64,000 nucleotides of DNA from NCBI RefSeq assembly GCF_900880675.1, contig NC_044191.1, forward strand, positions 19,061,228-19,125,227, read 5' to 3'. The notes under the pieces were generated by a model. The model worked only from the letters and a program-made list of their open reading frames with translations, was not told the origin of the DNA and did not search any database. Shown piece after piece: positions 23,301 through 34,710 of this stretch. The translations under genes and the position numbers were made by a program. Within the stretch, counting starts at the first letter, position 1, and every line of letters begins with the position of its first letter. This DNA comes from Sparus aurata. Lineage: Eukaryota > Chordata > Actinopteri > Spariformes > Sparidae.

Positions 23301-26300
23301 ACAAGACACATACATCTGTGAGGTCCAGACCAGCAGGCAGCACCAGAAAGTGTCTGGCTCTGGTCACTGGGGAAAGGATCACCTACAAGGGCTTAATAGA
23401 CTAATCACCAACATGCATTGACCTGAAGTAGCACTGCTGCTAGCAGCAACATTCAGCTTTCAGCAGCATTTTTCAACCCAGCTGCTGCCCAAAGCAAAAG
23501 AGACATTTTGCAGAAGACAAAACAGTCTGCAGGCACAAAGATGGTTACGTGGGACTAAAATATAAATCAGTAGTGTTGGATGGATGAAAAATGTTGGAGA
23601 ACAGTGGCTGTCCAGCTCACACTTTCACTTTGTCATTTCAACTTTTAACACTGTCAGCCTCACCCTTACCTTGCCTTGGCTATTTGACCTGAAAGCTAAT
23701 CTTAGCGTTTAAACCAGCACCAAATTCAATATTCAAATTAATCCAAATTATATGGGCAATGGAGGTTGTAAAGCATGAAAAACTAGGTTAAAGACGCCTC
23801 TGCTATCCAAAGACATTTCTAACCAGGGCTGTGCAGTAGGAAGATGTAAGCAGCAGAGCGTTTAACGGCCTGCTGCCACCGCCACCACCACTGGTGCTAC
23901 TGCCGGAGGCTTCTGACGGCCAGCCGGCCAGCAGACAGCCCACCAAGGTCAACTGTCATGTGGAGTCTTGAGCAGCAGCTAACTGCCCCAGCAACACTAT
24001 GCAGGACCATGAAGGGAGAGCAGTGATGTAAAGAGCACTGATTCATAATGTGAGTCGAACACACTCTGCAGGGTATGTATGTCTGTATGTGCGGCTCACA
24101 TAGTAATAAAGTAAATATTGGCCTTGGAGAAAATAAACAGGGAGGGTGTAACTATATGGGAGCATGTAGCTGTATAAGAGCCTCTTTTTTTACTCTGACT
24201 AAAGATAGTGTGCCTCATGTGAACATGATCTTCTGGGGTGTTGCTGCATGATGTGTGACACAACAAACTGATCCTTTAACCTCCCGAACAAGACACAGAT
24301 AGGGCTGACTCATCCCGGTGTAAACCCCATCAGCTCTGTACTGAAAAGCTGCTTCTTACTGAGAACATATCAAAGTAGCTGACACAGGAAACCAAAGTTT
24401 CATTAGCCAGCGTTTTATTGATGGCTTTATTTTTCACTCTCTGACAGTTTGCAGATCTTAGATGTTTTCAGAAGAGAAAGAGGAGATACAGCTTGGTTTG
24501 TCAGACACAACGGTTTGGGAGTGGACAGCAGTGCACATCCAGTGTTGCTCAACACTATTCTTTTGGTTTCTTGGGGTGGATCACACCTAGTTTGTTCCAC
24601 CTGGTCTGAATCATTATAGAAAAATAATATTTTGCTGCAACATGTAACAGAAATAGGTTAAAATCATGTGATTACAAGCCAGTCAGGGCTTGTAAACAAA
24701 AGTAACATGGACTCACAAGCAGCTAATTAACAAGACGGAGGTTTAGTACCTTGTCATCCTGCCAAGTTAGAGATTTTGGTGGCAGGAAGTCAAAACAACC
24801 GTTTCTAATTCAGCTGTACTTGGCCTTCCAAACAGGAGAAAGTTCTGGCCCTGAGTCAGCAACCTAGTGACATTATCCGTCTCCTTTTACCCATACACTT
24901 CACTTCTGTGGTCACTTCCCCAAATGACTGAACTATTTTCACCCCTTCTGGACAACACTGAATTTCTCTTTGAATACCCAGGTTTCCAAAAAATGCTCCA
25001 AATGTGCTAGACAAACATGCATCCCTCAACAACAACCAAGCCAGAAGCTGACACCCCAGTAGCTGGTGTATCTTAATTTCTTCAACTGCTTTCACTTAAG
25101 ACTCCAGCTGGGTGCTTTCAAGAGACGCACACTTCCAAATGGCAACATGCTAGTTGCCAAAGTGTTTGCAAAGCCACAAATATTACAAGTATTTATCTTG
25201 TGGCTGAGTGGCCATTTGCCAACCTAACAAAACACAAAAATATATAAATGACCTCATTCTCAAATGCTCAAAGCATTAAAATTGTCCATAATTATGTCAG
25301 GTTGTGTGGAGGGACCATTTGTGTAATGACTTTAGAAAGAAGTTAACAAAGAAAAGCATATCATCCAAAACTAAAGGACAAGAACAACAGCAGGGGGTTT
25401 AAAAGGTGCAATACCTAAAAATGTTGTTGAAAGCATAAAGAAAATTGCCTAAAATGATCAACAGAATGTGATCAAATCACAGTTTTGATCTTATGGTATA
25501 CTGAAGTTAACAAGCTAGCCAGCTAGCCACAGCCCGTCCAAGGCTTCGGAGCTGCCGTTGTTATCACCAACAGTCCCCCAGTCCTCTGAGCTCGCAGTCA
25601 AGACTGCTAGCTGCAGGGCTAACTGCGCTAACCAGCTTACAGCAGCCAGCTAGCATACTTGGCAGCAGTTAACAGTTCCTCTAGTGACACACTTTGATTA
25701 CGTTTTGAGTATGAATTCACAGGTTGCACGTTTAAAGGCGACTTCCGACAGAAAGTGAAACGAAACATCATTTACTAATTTGACTACTATGACTTTTTGT
25801 TTTTAGTAGCTCCGAATAGCCAATGTAGCAACTGAGTAGATGTTAGCTGTAAGCTCGCTAACAGTGTTTCTCAAATTTCAGAGACAAAAATTAAGAATCA
25901 AGACCAGTTACTGGGGACAGTTTGTCAAATAAGGGACAAAGTGTCCTTGAAATCTGACTTTGACCTAGGCTGACTTTCCAGGTTAGGGTTAGGGATAATA
26001 AAGTAGTGGTCAGGTCAGGGTAACTCCTAGAAATAAATAAGTCTATAAAAATGTCCCAAAAAGTGACACAAGTCGACTTTGTTGACATGCCGAACATGTA
26101 CGTGAACAGTAAAATCTTTCGTTTTCTAAATGGAGACAGGGTAATGCTTCTGTAAATATATAAACCAGCTTGTCTAGTCATGCTTTCTCATGTGTTGAGA
26201 GAGAGAGAGAGAGAGAGGGCTTTCTTTGGGACAGCTGAAGACCACAGCTCACCACAAATGGACTTTGGAGGAGATGAGGACAAACAAGTTGGGACACTAA

Positions 26301-28234
26301 TGAGGCGTGAAGTGTTGCAATCAGCCTGAATGACCAAACACACACAGAGCTGGTCAACAGTAACCATGAGAAAATACATAAAGATGTCATGTGGTCGATA
26401 TAAATCAGTTCTGCGAGTCAGTCTGTTTTCAGATCGAGTGTCTTCAGTGGGAACTGAGCTCCAAACACTGTCAGTCAGAGGCTGGATGGCTCCTGGTTGT
26501 GCGTGTTGCACAAGGAGGACAATAATGATGCAACCACACCTACCCAACAGGATTTACATCAGCCGTTGATCAAGGTGATGAACAACACTAAATCTACATT
26601 GCTGTGGATACATTCACACAAGAAATCAGTTTATCCGCCACCCCATAAAGCCTTTTCTAATAACACCAGCAATTTGATTGGAATTAACTGAAGACCTTGG
26701 TAGTTTGTGGAACGTCAGTCACTATGGTTTAACAGACAAGAAGAACAGCAGGTCAAACTGCAACAACAGAAGGAAGAAGACTCGGCAAGAGCTCTGACCC
26801 TGCTGAATGGATAGTTGGAGTATGTAAAAAAAGAAAACACCACAGCGGGGAAAACTGGCTTCAGTCAACTACGTTTATATTCTAGCAATAGTTTTTCTTC
26901 ATCTCATTATGCCTTTAAATAATGTCCTTAATACTTTGGTCTGTAATATATCCAAAGTTTTAAGGTTGTTTATTTTCACTAAGTAAATATATTCATAAAG
27001 CTATTAAATAACCGAAACAGGAGCAAATCCTCCCATCTGAGAAGCTTAAAGCAGTCAGTGTTTGAATTCTTTAATAACTTGCATTAATTTTTTATAAATG
27101 ATGTTGTTTCAGTTTTTGTCAATCGACAAATCAATTAACTGACTAATTATTTCAGTGTACCAAATATGCTGTAATATGCAATATTTTCTGTTTTTCTTCT
27201 TCTTTGTTTTGGACATAAGTTCAAAGACGTGTCAGTTTTAAGGTGATTTTGGTCACTGTGTCAACAGACTTCCTGAAAACGTGACCTTGTCTGAAGCAGG
27301 CATGCAGCAGCACTTATATAAAGTATGATTTAAAGGAGGTCTGCAGAGTTTCTTGGCCATTTTGAACTCCTTGGCACATTTTCAGAGACATTACAGTATC
27401 GGTGAGTGAGTTCTTATCTCTGTGAGGCCAGTTAATCAGGGGGCCGAGTGGGATTGTTCAAAGACCTGTGCATACATTACACAGGGGCTGGTGGGTGGAC
27501 GCCTGAGCGGAGTTGCTGGGTGGAGTTAACTCTGTCTAACCTTTGAAACTGTCCCACTGAGTTGAAGAATCTGGGGAATAAGGAGATGTAAAGTTGTCTA
27601 TAAATGTGTGGTAGCTGATAGAGGTAAAGCACCATTCAGCCAATAGACCTATGGAGATATTCAACATGCAAAAAAGGCTGGCTTCAAGAAAATGACTGTG
27701 ATTGTACTGAAATGAAGTTTGAGACTTAAACGTCAAATGTGCCTCCATACAAACATATAAGCAAGGAGGTTTAATTATCGTACATAAACTCTGAAGAATA
27801 TTGTTACAGTATGTACACTTAGGGCTGCAACTCACTTCTTGATAATTGCATCGATTGTTAGATTGTTTGCTCTATAAATTGTAAAAAAACAAAAAACAAA
27901 AAAAAAACAGTCAGTTTCCTTCACGGTCTACAGCCGAGATCAACTTGGCCAAAGGGTTACAGCTCATTTTTCAAGCTGCTTCAAGTGATGCTTAAACTAA
28001 ACCTAAAACTAAAAATTAAAAATCAAATGTCAGCATTTCATTTTGGAAACATAAACTGTAGCTATACCTGCCATTAGTTGCAGGTACTGCAGCTTACACT
28101 GACAATTAACAATTTAAATATAATGCTTCTTTATATATTTTTTTTGCTGATTCAATAAGAAGTGCTGTGTGGTTTACTACAGCAGTTACCTTACACATGG
28201 CTATACCATCACCATCAACAACACCAACAACACC

Positions 28235-28281
<47 letters not shown>

Positions 28282-29602
28282 AATCAAGAAAAAAGAGCTT
28301 TAGTAACGGCATCCGACCGGAATCTAAACTCTCTAGTAAAACATATAAGAGGAAGAGGAAGAGGAAGGAAAAGTCTCCTGATTTCTTAGCTCAGTATGTA
28401 CAACGCTCGGGAAACCCAAAGATATTCAGGGAATGTTGTCCTCATAGGTAAGAAGCTGAAGACAGCTACTGATTAATCAACCATCAAAATGATCCACTGA
28501 TAAGGTATGAACAACCAGGTTGACTTTTGAGCAAATGTGGATGAAAATGCTCAAAATAATAGTTTAAACATCCACTGTCAATCCTGAAAGAAGAAACCTT
28601 TCTGGTTTTCCCCCCGTCATGAGTCTGTGGATAGATGTTGTTTCCTGGATGTTGACTAAGGTAGGTGTGATTTGGCCGAAGGCTCCAACACTGACTGAGT
28701 GAGAGTACCTTCAGTGGATGGCAGATTTGTCACCTGCTCTTACCAAGAATATGAATGAACCATCGAGCTCTGTCAATATTATTATAGGTAATTATTTTAG
28801 CAGCACAAACAATCCTTGAAAACAAAGCACTTTGCACAACTTAGATTTCCCGACTTGCCTTTAAAATCTTGCCAATGAATGATTGAATTGATTCAACCCT
28901 TTTTATTTCTCTTAATTAATTATTGACGCTCTGTAGGGGAAGGTATGCCTGCCATCTGTCACTGCAGCAGACATGCATGTAGAAAAGCATTTGTTGATCC
29001 TGTTGTTGATAAGAATAGTTCAAATCAGTGAGCAGTGAGGCACACAAGACAGCTAAAATAAGATTAATCAAGGCTTGGAAATCGAATTTTGGATATGACA
29101 AGACCTCATCTGTCTCACACTACAAACCAAGAGGCCCTCCGAGCCCTTTATCTTCTCTTAATACTCCACAAATCCAACTTTCAAGCTAAACATTCACCTG
29201 TCACACACGGTTTGGACTGATGACATTAACCAGTCTGTTTCATAACGACAGTGTGGAAACGTCCCCCAGCCTCGATGGGGACGTGAAGCTCACACCAACT
29301 GGAGGAGTCGTTATTTCTTCACATGAGCGGTTTGCGTGACTGTGTTCGTGTAGTTGCGGGATTACAGGAGCCAGCCGCGGCTAACTAACTAGCTTATTAG
29401 CTCCCCTGCTAACCTGGCGACCCAGCTAGCTTGGCTACTTGGCCAGCGTCTGTCAACAACCGGACTAACTTGTTCCGAGGGCGAGGTCGCAAAGGGAGCC
29501 TGGCACCCTTTGGCTCGTTACGGTGCACTTTACCTTGTCGCTGATATTGTCGGTGCTGTCAGGGTCTCCTCCGCCTCCGCCTCGCTTCCTCAGCTCCGTC
29601 AT
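17224..29602 (-). CDS. cds1: phosphatidate cytidylyltransferase 1-like (CDP-diacylglycerol synthase), exons 1-2
   Basis: CDS enzymes are multipass ER membrane proteins that convert phosphatidic acid and CTP to CDP-diacylglycerol, feeding phosphatidylinositol synthesis. Only the cytosolic N-terminal region is visible. Exon 1 (29,534-29,602) starts MTELRKR, as CDS2 does. Exon 2 (17,224-17,381) contains SDKEGDGDDR across the junction, matching the CDS1 SDKETDIDDR string, and ends TPQYLNKALEGLPPR in phase 2, exactly where CDS1/2 continue with WKNWW. The catalytic membrane domain (exon 3 onward) was not found between 17,223 and 1; it may lie beyond the window or be lost. Human CDS1 is the neighbour of WDFY3, which supports cds1 over cds2. 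The start is the only ATG in the CpG-rich block with the right downstream peptide. Confidence 0.82.
18888..19773 (+). repeat. 363-bp composite tandem array, 2.4 copies
   Basis: Copies start at 18,888, 19,251 and 19,614, a constant 363-bp period; the third stops after the first 160 bp. No differences were seen between full copies 1 and 2. Each unit is a mosaic: segment A (160 bp, starting accacctgctttattt), then 24 bp identical to 21,277-21,300, then 182 bp matching 16,602-16,783 with one substitution seen. Confidence 0.95.
21277..21300 (+). repeat. 24-bp source of segment B of the 363-bp array
   Basis: The string from aaacaagggtctgg to ttgtttcaa occurs once here and once at each A-to-C junction of the array. 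The flanks differ (cgcaaaac follows here, tggcatac in the array). Confidence 0.85.
25403..25731. mobile_element. second TTAA MITE, same family
   Basis: Starts AAGGTGCAATACC after TTAA at 25,399-25,402 and ends in a degenerate GTTGCACGT followed by TTAA at 25,732-25,735. The interior shares a motif rich in gctagc/gctaac steps with the 38,127 copy. It is more diverged than that copy and lies in cds1 intron 1. Confidence 0.55.
28115..28345 (+). repeat. dispersed repeat copy 1 with (CAA)n expansion
   Basis: Contains cttacacatggctatacc, caccatcaacaac, a run of about 22 CAA units (28,208-28,281), aaatcaagaaa, gagctttagtaacggcatc and atctaaactctctagt. The same order of blocks recurs at 34,711-34,838. 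Confidence 0.75.
29534..29602 (-). CDS. cds1: cds1 exon 1 (start codon)
   Basis: Twenty-three codons: MTELRKR, five Gly, DPDSTDNISDK, then donor gtaaag. It lies in a GC-rich block with GGGA repeats just upstream in the probable 5' UTR. Confidence 0.83.
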
Positions 29603-29960
29603 GTTTCGCTCGTTTGCTGCCGGGACGTTAATGTGTCACATAAGCCGACCCCGGGGGAAGGAAGGAGGGAGGGAGGGAGGGAGGGAGACGGGGATAAAAT
29701 CCTGCTGTTTTTCAGATAAAGTCCTGGATGTATTATATTTTTCTTAATCCAGTTTGGACTTCACAGCTCGGTTATTGAAGGTCAGCTTTCCTGGAAGTCG
29801 GCTGGTGCTGCAGAAGCGCTGCAACAGAGCCCGACGAGACACTAACGAGTCCACTGCGTGTGTTTGTTTATCACCGCAGTCCCCGTCCCTGCTCCGCTCC
29901 TACAGCACGTCAAGGTCAGTAAAGCAAGCACACACAGCTTCCGGTAGCAACTTTCACAGT
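29603..29960 (-). promoter_or_regulatory. CpG-rich 5' UTR and promoter region of cds1
   Basis: The block upstream of the cds1 ATG is clearly richer in GC and CpG than its surroundings. It contains a (GGGA)n tract at about 29,655-29,688 and has no TATA box at a plausible spacing. A CpG-island, housekeeping-type promoter is inferred. Confidence 0.45.
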
Positions 29961-30456
29961 AAAAGCTTCGCTGAGAAAAATCTTGGAATCCCTGGTTGAA
30001 AAAGTGCTTGGGTAAAGTACAGTTCTGAGTTACTTTTACTCTACCTGAGTATGTTACGCTACTTCATACTTCTTCACTAAATTTAGTTTGATGACTTGAG
30101 ATTAATAATATAAAATATAATCAAAATGTAAAGGATGATGTATTATGTCTTGATTGAGATGAACATTGTATTCATCACTGAGGAGGATTAAACTCACTAT
30201 TACGTTACACCCAGAACATAACATAATTAAAATCAGTAGCGTAACATCATGGTGATAGGCCCCGGTGCAAATATTTTTTTTGTGCCCCTAAACACAGGCG
30301 CGGGCGCGCACACACACGCACGCACACACACACGCTTGGACTCACGCACAGCCACTCGAGAGAACTGCTAATGCAGGGGTGGACTGGCCATCGGGAGTGC
30401 GGGGATTTTTCCCGGTGGGCCGATCAATAATGGGCCGATGGACGGCCGTTTGTTTG

Positions 30457-30490
30457 TTCATTTATTTATTTATTTATTTATTTATTTATT
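30457..30490. repeat. (TTTA)n microsatellite
   Basis: About eight TTTA units inside the 30,234-33,243 element. Confidence 0.9.
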
Positions 30491-30773
30491 CATTCTGCTG
30501 CGCCTAAACGTTTCCCCTTTGACCCCAAGAGAGTGAGAGATTGGCGAAAAACTAACTGAGCTTCAGCGTCTGTCCGAGGAGGACAGCAACAGGGCCAGGC
30601 TGCCTGCTGGAGGGAGGAAGAGGGCTAGCGAGGAGCCTGAGATAAACATGCGGGGATGAGTTATCAGCAAACGGGCACGCGACGAGAGAGTGTCCCGCAA
30701 AATGATCAGGGCGATGGAGAAACAAATGTACGCCACTGTGAGTGACAGCAGAGAAGAGTCGTTTGCTACGAGT

Positions 30774-30868
30774 GCTAGTTGGCTGAATCGTTTCCTCCGC
30801 CGCAACAACTTCACTTGCAGAAGGATGCCAGAGAATTCACCGAGAAGCTGGAGAAGTTTGTGATATTT
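30774..30868 (+). pseudogene. CENP-B-type helix-turn-helix relic of a pogo/Tigger-like transposase
   Basis: One frame reads SWLNRFLRRNNFTCR and the overlapping next frame continues QKDAREFTEKLEKFVIF. Together they match the end of a CENP-B-type HTH and the following segment of fish pogo-like transposases, with a frameshift at the join. No DDE catalytic part was seen. Confidence 0.5.
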
Positions 30869-30930
30869 TCATCCTGGAATTAAACGCCTGTCACAAATTG
30901 CCGCCTGGTCCCAAATAAACGCCTGGTCTG

Positions 30931-32926
30931 TTAAGGCAAGGCAAGGCAAGGCAAGTTTATTTGTATAGCACAATTCAGACACAAGGCAACTCAAAGTGCT
31001 TTACAGGCACACACAAATTACATTAAAAGACAAACATTTAATTTAAAAGACATTAAAAATTGCATTATAAAAAAAAAAAACAAAAAAAAACTCAGAGTAA
31101 TAATGCAGTTCAAAGACTTGAATTGCTTCAGTTAAAAGCAGTGGCAAAAAGAAATGTTTTAAGTCTTGATTTAAAAGAGGTGAGTGTTGGAGCAGACCTG
31201 CAATTTTCAGGGAGTTTGTTCCAAATATGTGGCGCATAGTAACTGAAAGCTGCTTCTCCATGTTTACTTCTGACTCTGGGGACTGAAAGCAGACCGGTAC
31301 CTGACGATCTCAGAGGTCTGGATGGTTCATAACGCGGCAGCAGATCAGAAATGTATTTTGGCCCGAAACCATTCAATGCTTTATAAACCAACAACAGGAC
31401 TTTGAAATCTATTCTTTGATAGACAGGAAGCCAGTGTAAAGATCTAAGAACTGGAGTGATGTGATCTACTTTTTTGGTTCTTGTTAGGACTCGAGCAGCA
31501 GCGTTCTGAATCAGCTGCAGCTGTCTGATGGAGTTTTGAGGGAGTCCTGTAAGGACACCATTACAGTAGTCGAGTCTGCTGAAGATAAATGCGTGAACAA
31601 GTTTCTCCAAATCCTGCCGAGACATAAGCCCTCTTATCCTGGATATATTCTTAAGGTGATAGTAGGCTGACTTTGTAACTGTCTTAATATGGCTGCTGAA
31701 ATTCATGTCTGAGTCCACAGTCACACCAAGGTTTCTGACTTGGTCTGTAGTTTTCAACATTACAGACTGAAGCTGAGCAGAGACTTTAAGTCGTTCTTCC
31801 TTGGATCCAAAAACAATTATTTCAGTCTTATCTTTGTTTAACTGAAGAAAACTCTGACACATCCAATCATTGATTTGTTCAATGCATCTACTCAGGGTAT
31901 GTATGGGATTATAGTCCCCTGGTGATATGGTTATGTAAATTTGTGTGTCATCTGCATAACTATGGTAGCAAATTTCATTGTTTTCCATTATTTGAGCTAG
32001 AGGGAGCATGTAAATGTTGAATAGTAGAGGCCCCAGAATGGAGCCCTGGGGTACTCCGCTTGTCATTTTCATCCGTTCAGATGTGTAGTCACCAATAGAC
32101 ACAAAGTAACCTCTCTCATTTAGATAAGATTTAAACCACTTTAGTGTTGTACCAGAGAGTCCAACCCAGTTTTCCAGTCGGTCCAGTAGTATATTATGGT
32201 CGACTGTGTCAAACGCAGCACTGAGATCCAGTAATACTAAGACTGAGATTTTTCCGCTGTCTGTGTTTGAATGAATGTCGTTGAAGACCTTAACGAGGGC
32301 CGTCTCAGTGCTGTGATGTGGTCGAAATCCTGATTGGAAAGCATCAAAACAGCCATTTGTTATTAAGTAATTGTTCAGCTGTTGAAAGACAGCTTTTTCA
32401 ATTATTTTACTTAAAATTGGGAGGTTTGAAATGGGCCTATAGTTATTCATTACTAATGTGTCTAGAGTTCTCTTCTTCAGGAGTGGTTTAATGACTGCTG
32501 TCTTAATGGCTTGGGGGAAGACACCTGAGAGAAGAGATGTGTTAACAATCTGTAGCAGGTCTGGAATCATGCAGTCTGAAACTTTTTTGAAGAACCCTGC
32601 TGGTAAAATATCCAGGCTGCAGGAGGAAGACTTCAAATGCTGTATAATGTCTTGAAGGTTTTTGTCATTAATTGGATCAAATTGTGTCAGGGTATTAGAG
32701 TTGGGTTTAGGTGGACAAAACGACAACACACCTCCAGTACCTGGTAGAGTGGCACTGACCGCTTGTCTAATGTTCTGAATTTTGGCAGTGAAGAATGATG
32801 CAAATTCATTACAGGCCCTGGTAGACAGATGTTCAGCTGCTACTGGCACAGGAGGGTTTGTTAACCTGTCGACAGTAGCAAACAAGGCACGAGCATTATT
32901 TTTGTTAAGTGATTGAAACAAATAAA
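30931..32926 (-). mobile_element. L2-clade LINE, 5'-truncated
   Basis: Minus-strand element. Its 3' end is the common fish L2 tail (on the plus strand ggcaagtttatttgtatagc) with five GGCAA-type repeats. The 12-bp string caaataaacgcc occurs on both sides (30,912-30,923 and 32,919-32,930) and may be the target duplication, although 7 extra bases separate the left copy from the repeat tail. The endonuclease and ORF1 are missing. Confidence 0.8.
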
Positions 32927-33077
32927 CGCCCCGACTATTATTTGATATTGTACGGTATGATAACTCTCCCGGCCGGGGAGAGAGACATGCATTGGTTCGG
33001 CCCACAGTGCTCCGCTGCAGACACAGCAGAGAGGTGACGAGACGCGACTCATCATGATTGACAGGCATCAAGGCCAC
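31128..33077 (-). CDS. L2 LINE reverse transcriptase fragment (649-codon open frame)
   Basis: The L2 part starts near YLFQSLNKNNARALFATVDR and has RPISNLPILSKIIEKAV, HSTETALVKVFNDI, LLDLSAAFDTVDHNIL, SGVPQGSILGPLLFNIYM and the catalytic SYADDTQIY, then the C-terminal NAAARVLTRTKKVDHITPVL and LHWLPVYQRIDFK. About the first 50 codons come from unrelated flanking DNA, so the true element part begins near 32,926. No endonuclease domain, so it cannot move on its own, although the RT frame is intact. Confidence 0.85.
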   Translation of the reverse strand: MALMPVNHDESRLVTSLLCLQRSTVGRTNACLSPRPGELSYRTISNNSRGVYLFQSLNKNNARALFATVDRLTNPPVPVAAEHLSTRACNEFASFFTAKIQNIRQAVSATLPGTGGVLSFCPPKPNSNTLTQFDPINDKNLQDIIQHLKSSSCSLDILPAGFFKKVSDCMIPDLLQIVNTSLLSGVFPQAIKTAVIKPLLKKRTLDTLVMNNYRPISNLPILSKIIEKAVFQQLNNYLITNGCFDAFQSGFRPHHSTETALVKVFNDIHSNTDSGKISVLVLLDLSAAFDTVDHNILLDRLENWVGLSGTTLKWFKSYLNERGYFVSIGDYTSERMKMTSGVPQGSILGPLLFNIYMLPLAQIMENNEICYHSYADDTQIYITISPGDYNPIHTLSRCIEQINDWMCQSFLQLNKDKTEIIVFGSKEERLKVSAQLQSVMLKTTDQVRNLGVTVDSDMNFSSHIKTVTKSAYYHLKNISRIRGLMSRQDLEKLVHAFIFSRLDYCNGVLTGLPQNSIRQLQLIQNAAARVLTRTKKVDHITPVLRSLHWLPVYQRIDFKVLLLVYKALNGFGPKYISDLLPRYEPSRPLRSSGTGLLSVPRVRSKHGEAAFSYYAPHIWNKLPENCRSAPTLTSFKSRLKTFLFATAFN

Positions 33078-33573
33078 TCAGCTTTACCTTACTGACCCGC
33101 CCCCAGCTATTTCATTCACCGAAACAGGGCCTGTGGCAATTCTGGACAGCTTTTTTTTCTTTCTTTCTTCCTTCACGGGCCCCTGACGGCGCCTGGGCCC
33201 CGGTGCAACTGCACCGGTTGCACCGCCGATACTTACGCCACTGGTTAAAATTAGCCCTACCTTGGCCAACATATAAGTGAAATGTAAGTATACGTTGCTG
33301 TTAACAACAGTAAAATGTTGCTTCCGTATTGCTGCATCAGTATAATATACAAATATATAGTGTATAACAATATAATAATGTCAGGGGCCGTTTGTCTGCA
33401 TAACAAATGCTTTTCATACTTAAATTATATTTTTGCTGATAAGATCGGAGCTTAAATGCAGTATTTTTTACTACACACTATGTGTGTATTACATGGGTGC
33501 AGTTAACCTGAGCAAATGCCCCTCTTGGTCATTTGTATGTAGAAAGTGTGGAGAAAAAGTGTATATAGTCTTT

Positions 33574-33581
33574 TATTATTA

Positions 33582-33624
<43 letters not shown>
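33574..33624. repeat. (TTA)n microsatellite
   Basis: About sixteen TTA units with one TTG interruption. Confidence 0.95.
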
Positions 33625-34028
33625 CAGCAGTAGTAGTTTCATTCCGTATTTCAATTTTTCTATTTTGTCTTGCTTTTGTCCTGTTTGTAATTTCTTAATC
33701 TATCACTCAACCGCTGATAAGGTGAATTTTCCCCAGTGAGGGATCAATAAACTCATATCTTCATATCTCTCATATCTTTTACACAACTGCTTTGCTAGTT
33801 TTATATGAATAAAATGTCAGAATAGTTAAAATACAAAAACTTATCATCTTAGACATTGTCTACAAAAGTAAATCCACAGTCTTTTATTGTGTGGAGTAAA
33901 ATGAGTTATAGTGCTTATTTAAAGGGGGGTCTTATTTTGAACTACAAGCCACATAATTTCCGGTCCCAGTCTGTTTTTCTCTACCTAACTTCACACAGGG
34001 CTAGTGGTGCTGCTGCGGTGGAGACAGC

Positions 34029-34065
34029 CTCTCTCTCTCTCTCTCTCCTCTCTCTCCTCTCTCTC

Positions 34066-34103
<38 letters not shown>

Positions 34104-34168
34104 CTCTCCTCTCTCTCTCTCTCTCTCTCTCTCCTCTCTCTCCCCCTCTCTCTCTCCCTCTCTCTCTC

Positions 34169-34220
<52 letters not shown>

Positions 34221-34253
34221 CTCTCTCTCTCTCTCTCTCTCCCCCTCTCCTTC
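34029..34253. repeat. CT-rich tract with a 48-base C homopolymer
   Basis: CTCTCT/CTCCTC repeats run on either side of an uninterrupted C run at 34,170-34,217. Open frames here (Ser/Leu/Pro or Gly/Arg/Glu runs) are artefacts. Confidence 0.97.
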
Positions 34254-34710
34254 CAGTCGTTTGAATACTTGGTTGACCAGTCCTGCTGTGGTAGACGACA
34301 GGACCAGTGTCAAACCCCGCCATGTAAATCGGTGTGATTTTTAGCTGTTTTACTGTCAATGAATGATGTAACTCATTCATTGACGATGTTGTGTTGCGTT
34401 CAAGAGTAACACTGTAAACACATCACTGACTTAGGTGTTGCGTCCATACACATTATCTCTGTGCATTCCCTCAAGAAAAGAAACCAGACTGTAGTAGCTT
34501 AACTCTCAGGATTGATCCAACAGACCTTAAAATAACAGTGTGGTGTTACTTTTGATTCATAAACGTAAAAAATGTGAATGACAGAGCACACATTTGATTG
34601 AAATATTTTTTTCATATCTCACAAATGACATTTTTGGTAAATTAATGTAACTGATTCAATTTTAATATCGTAACCAAGTGTGATCCATATTCTACAGTCT
34701 GATTGAGCAC

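Larger units (their letters stand above)
17382..29533 (-). other. cds1 intron 1 (12 kb)
   Basis: Non-coding. It holds the 363-bp composite tandem array (18,888-19,773), its 24-bp source (21,277-21,300), a TTAA MITE (25,403-25,731), a (GA)n tract at 26,197-26,217, a (CAA)n block at 28,208-28,281, and AT-rich pieces near 18,700-18,770, 20,942-20,980, 27,115-27,150 and 27,824-27,870 resembling a fish MITE family with agggctgcaact ends. No other exon could be supported. Confidence 0.7.
30234..33243. mobile_element. hAT-type outer element containing nested insertions
   Basis: The left end CAGTAGCGTAA and the inverted right end CAGTGGCGTAA form short terminal repeats followed by shared GGCCCCGGTGCAA-type sequence. 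The flanks attaaaat (30,226-30,233) and gttaaaat (33,244-33,251) match at 7 of 8 bases, as expected for an aged hAT target duplication. Inside are a pogo-like relic and a truncated L2 LINE. Confidence 0.6.

Noticed and set aside
28162..28451. Poly-Gln/poly-Thr open frames
   Set aside because: Products of the (CAA)n repeat in a dispersed non-coding repeat.
32927..33077. First 50 residues of the 649-codon RT frame as part of the L2 protein
   Set aside because: They read through the host repeat sequence beyond the L2 border and show no LINE similarity.
33856..34380. Long Ser/Leu/Pro and Gly/Arg/Glu open frames
   Set aside because: Low-complexity artefacts of the CT and poly-C tract.
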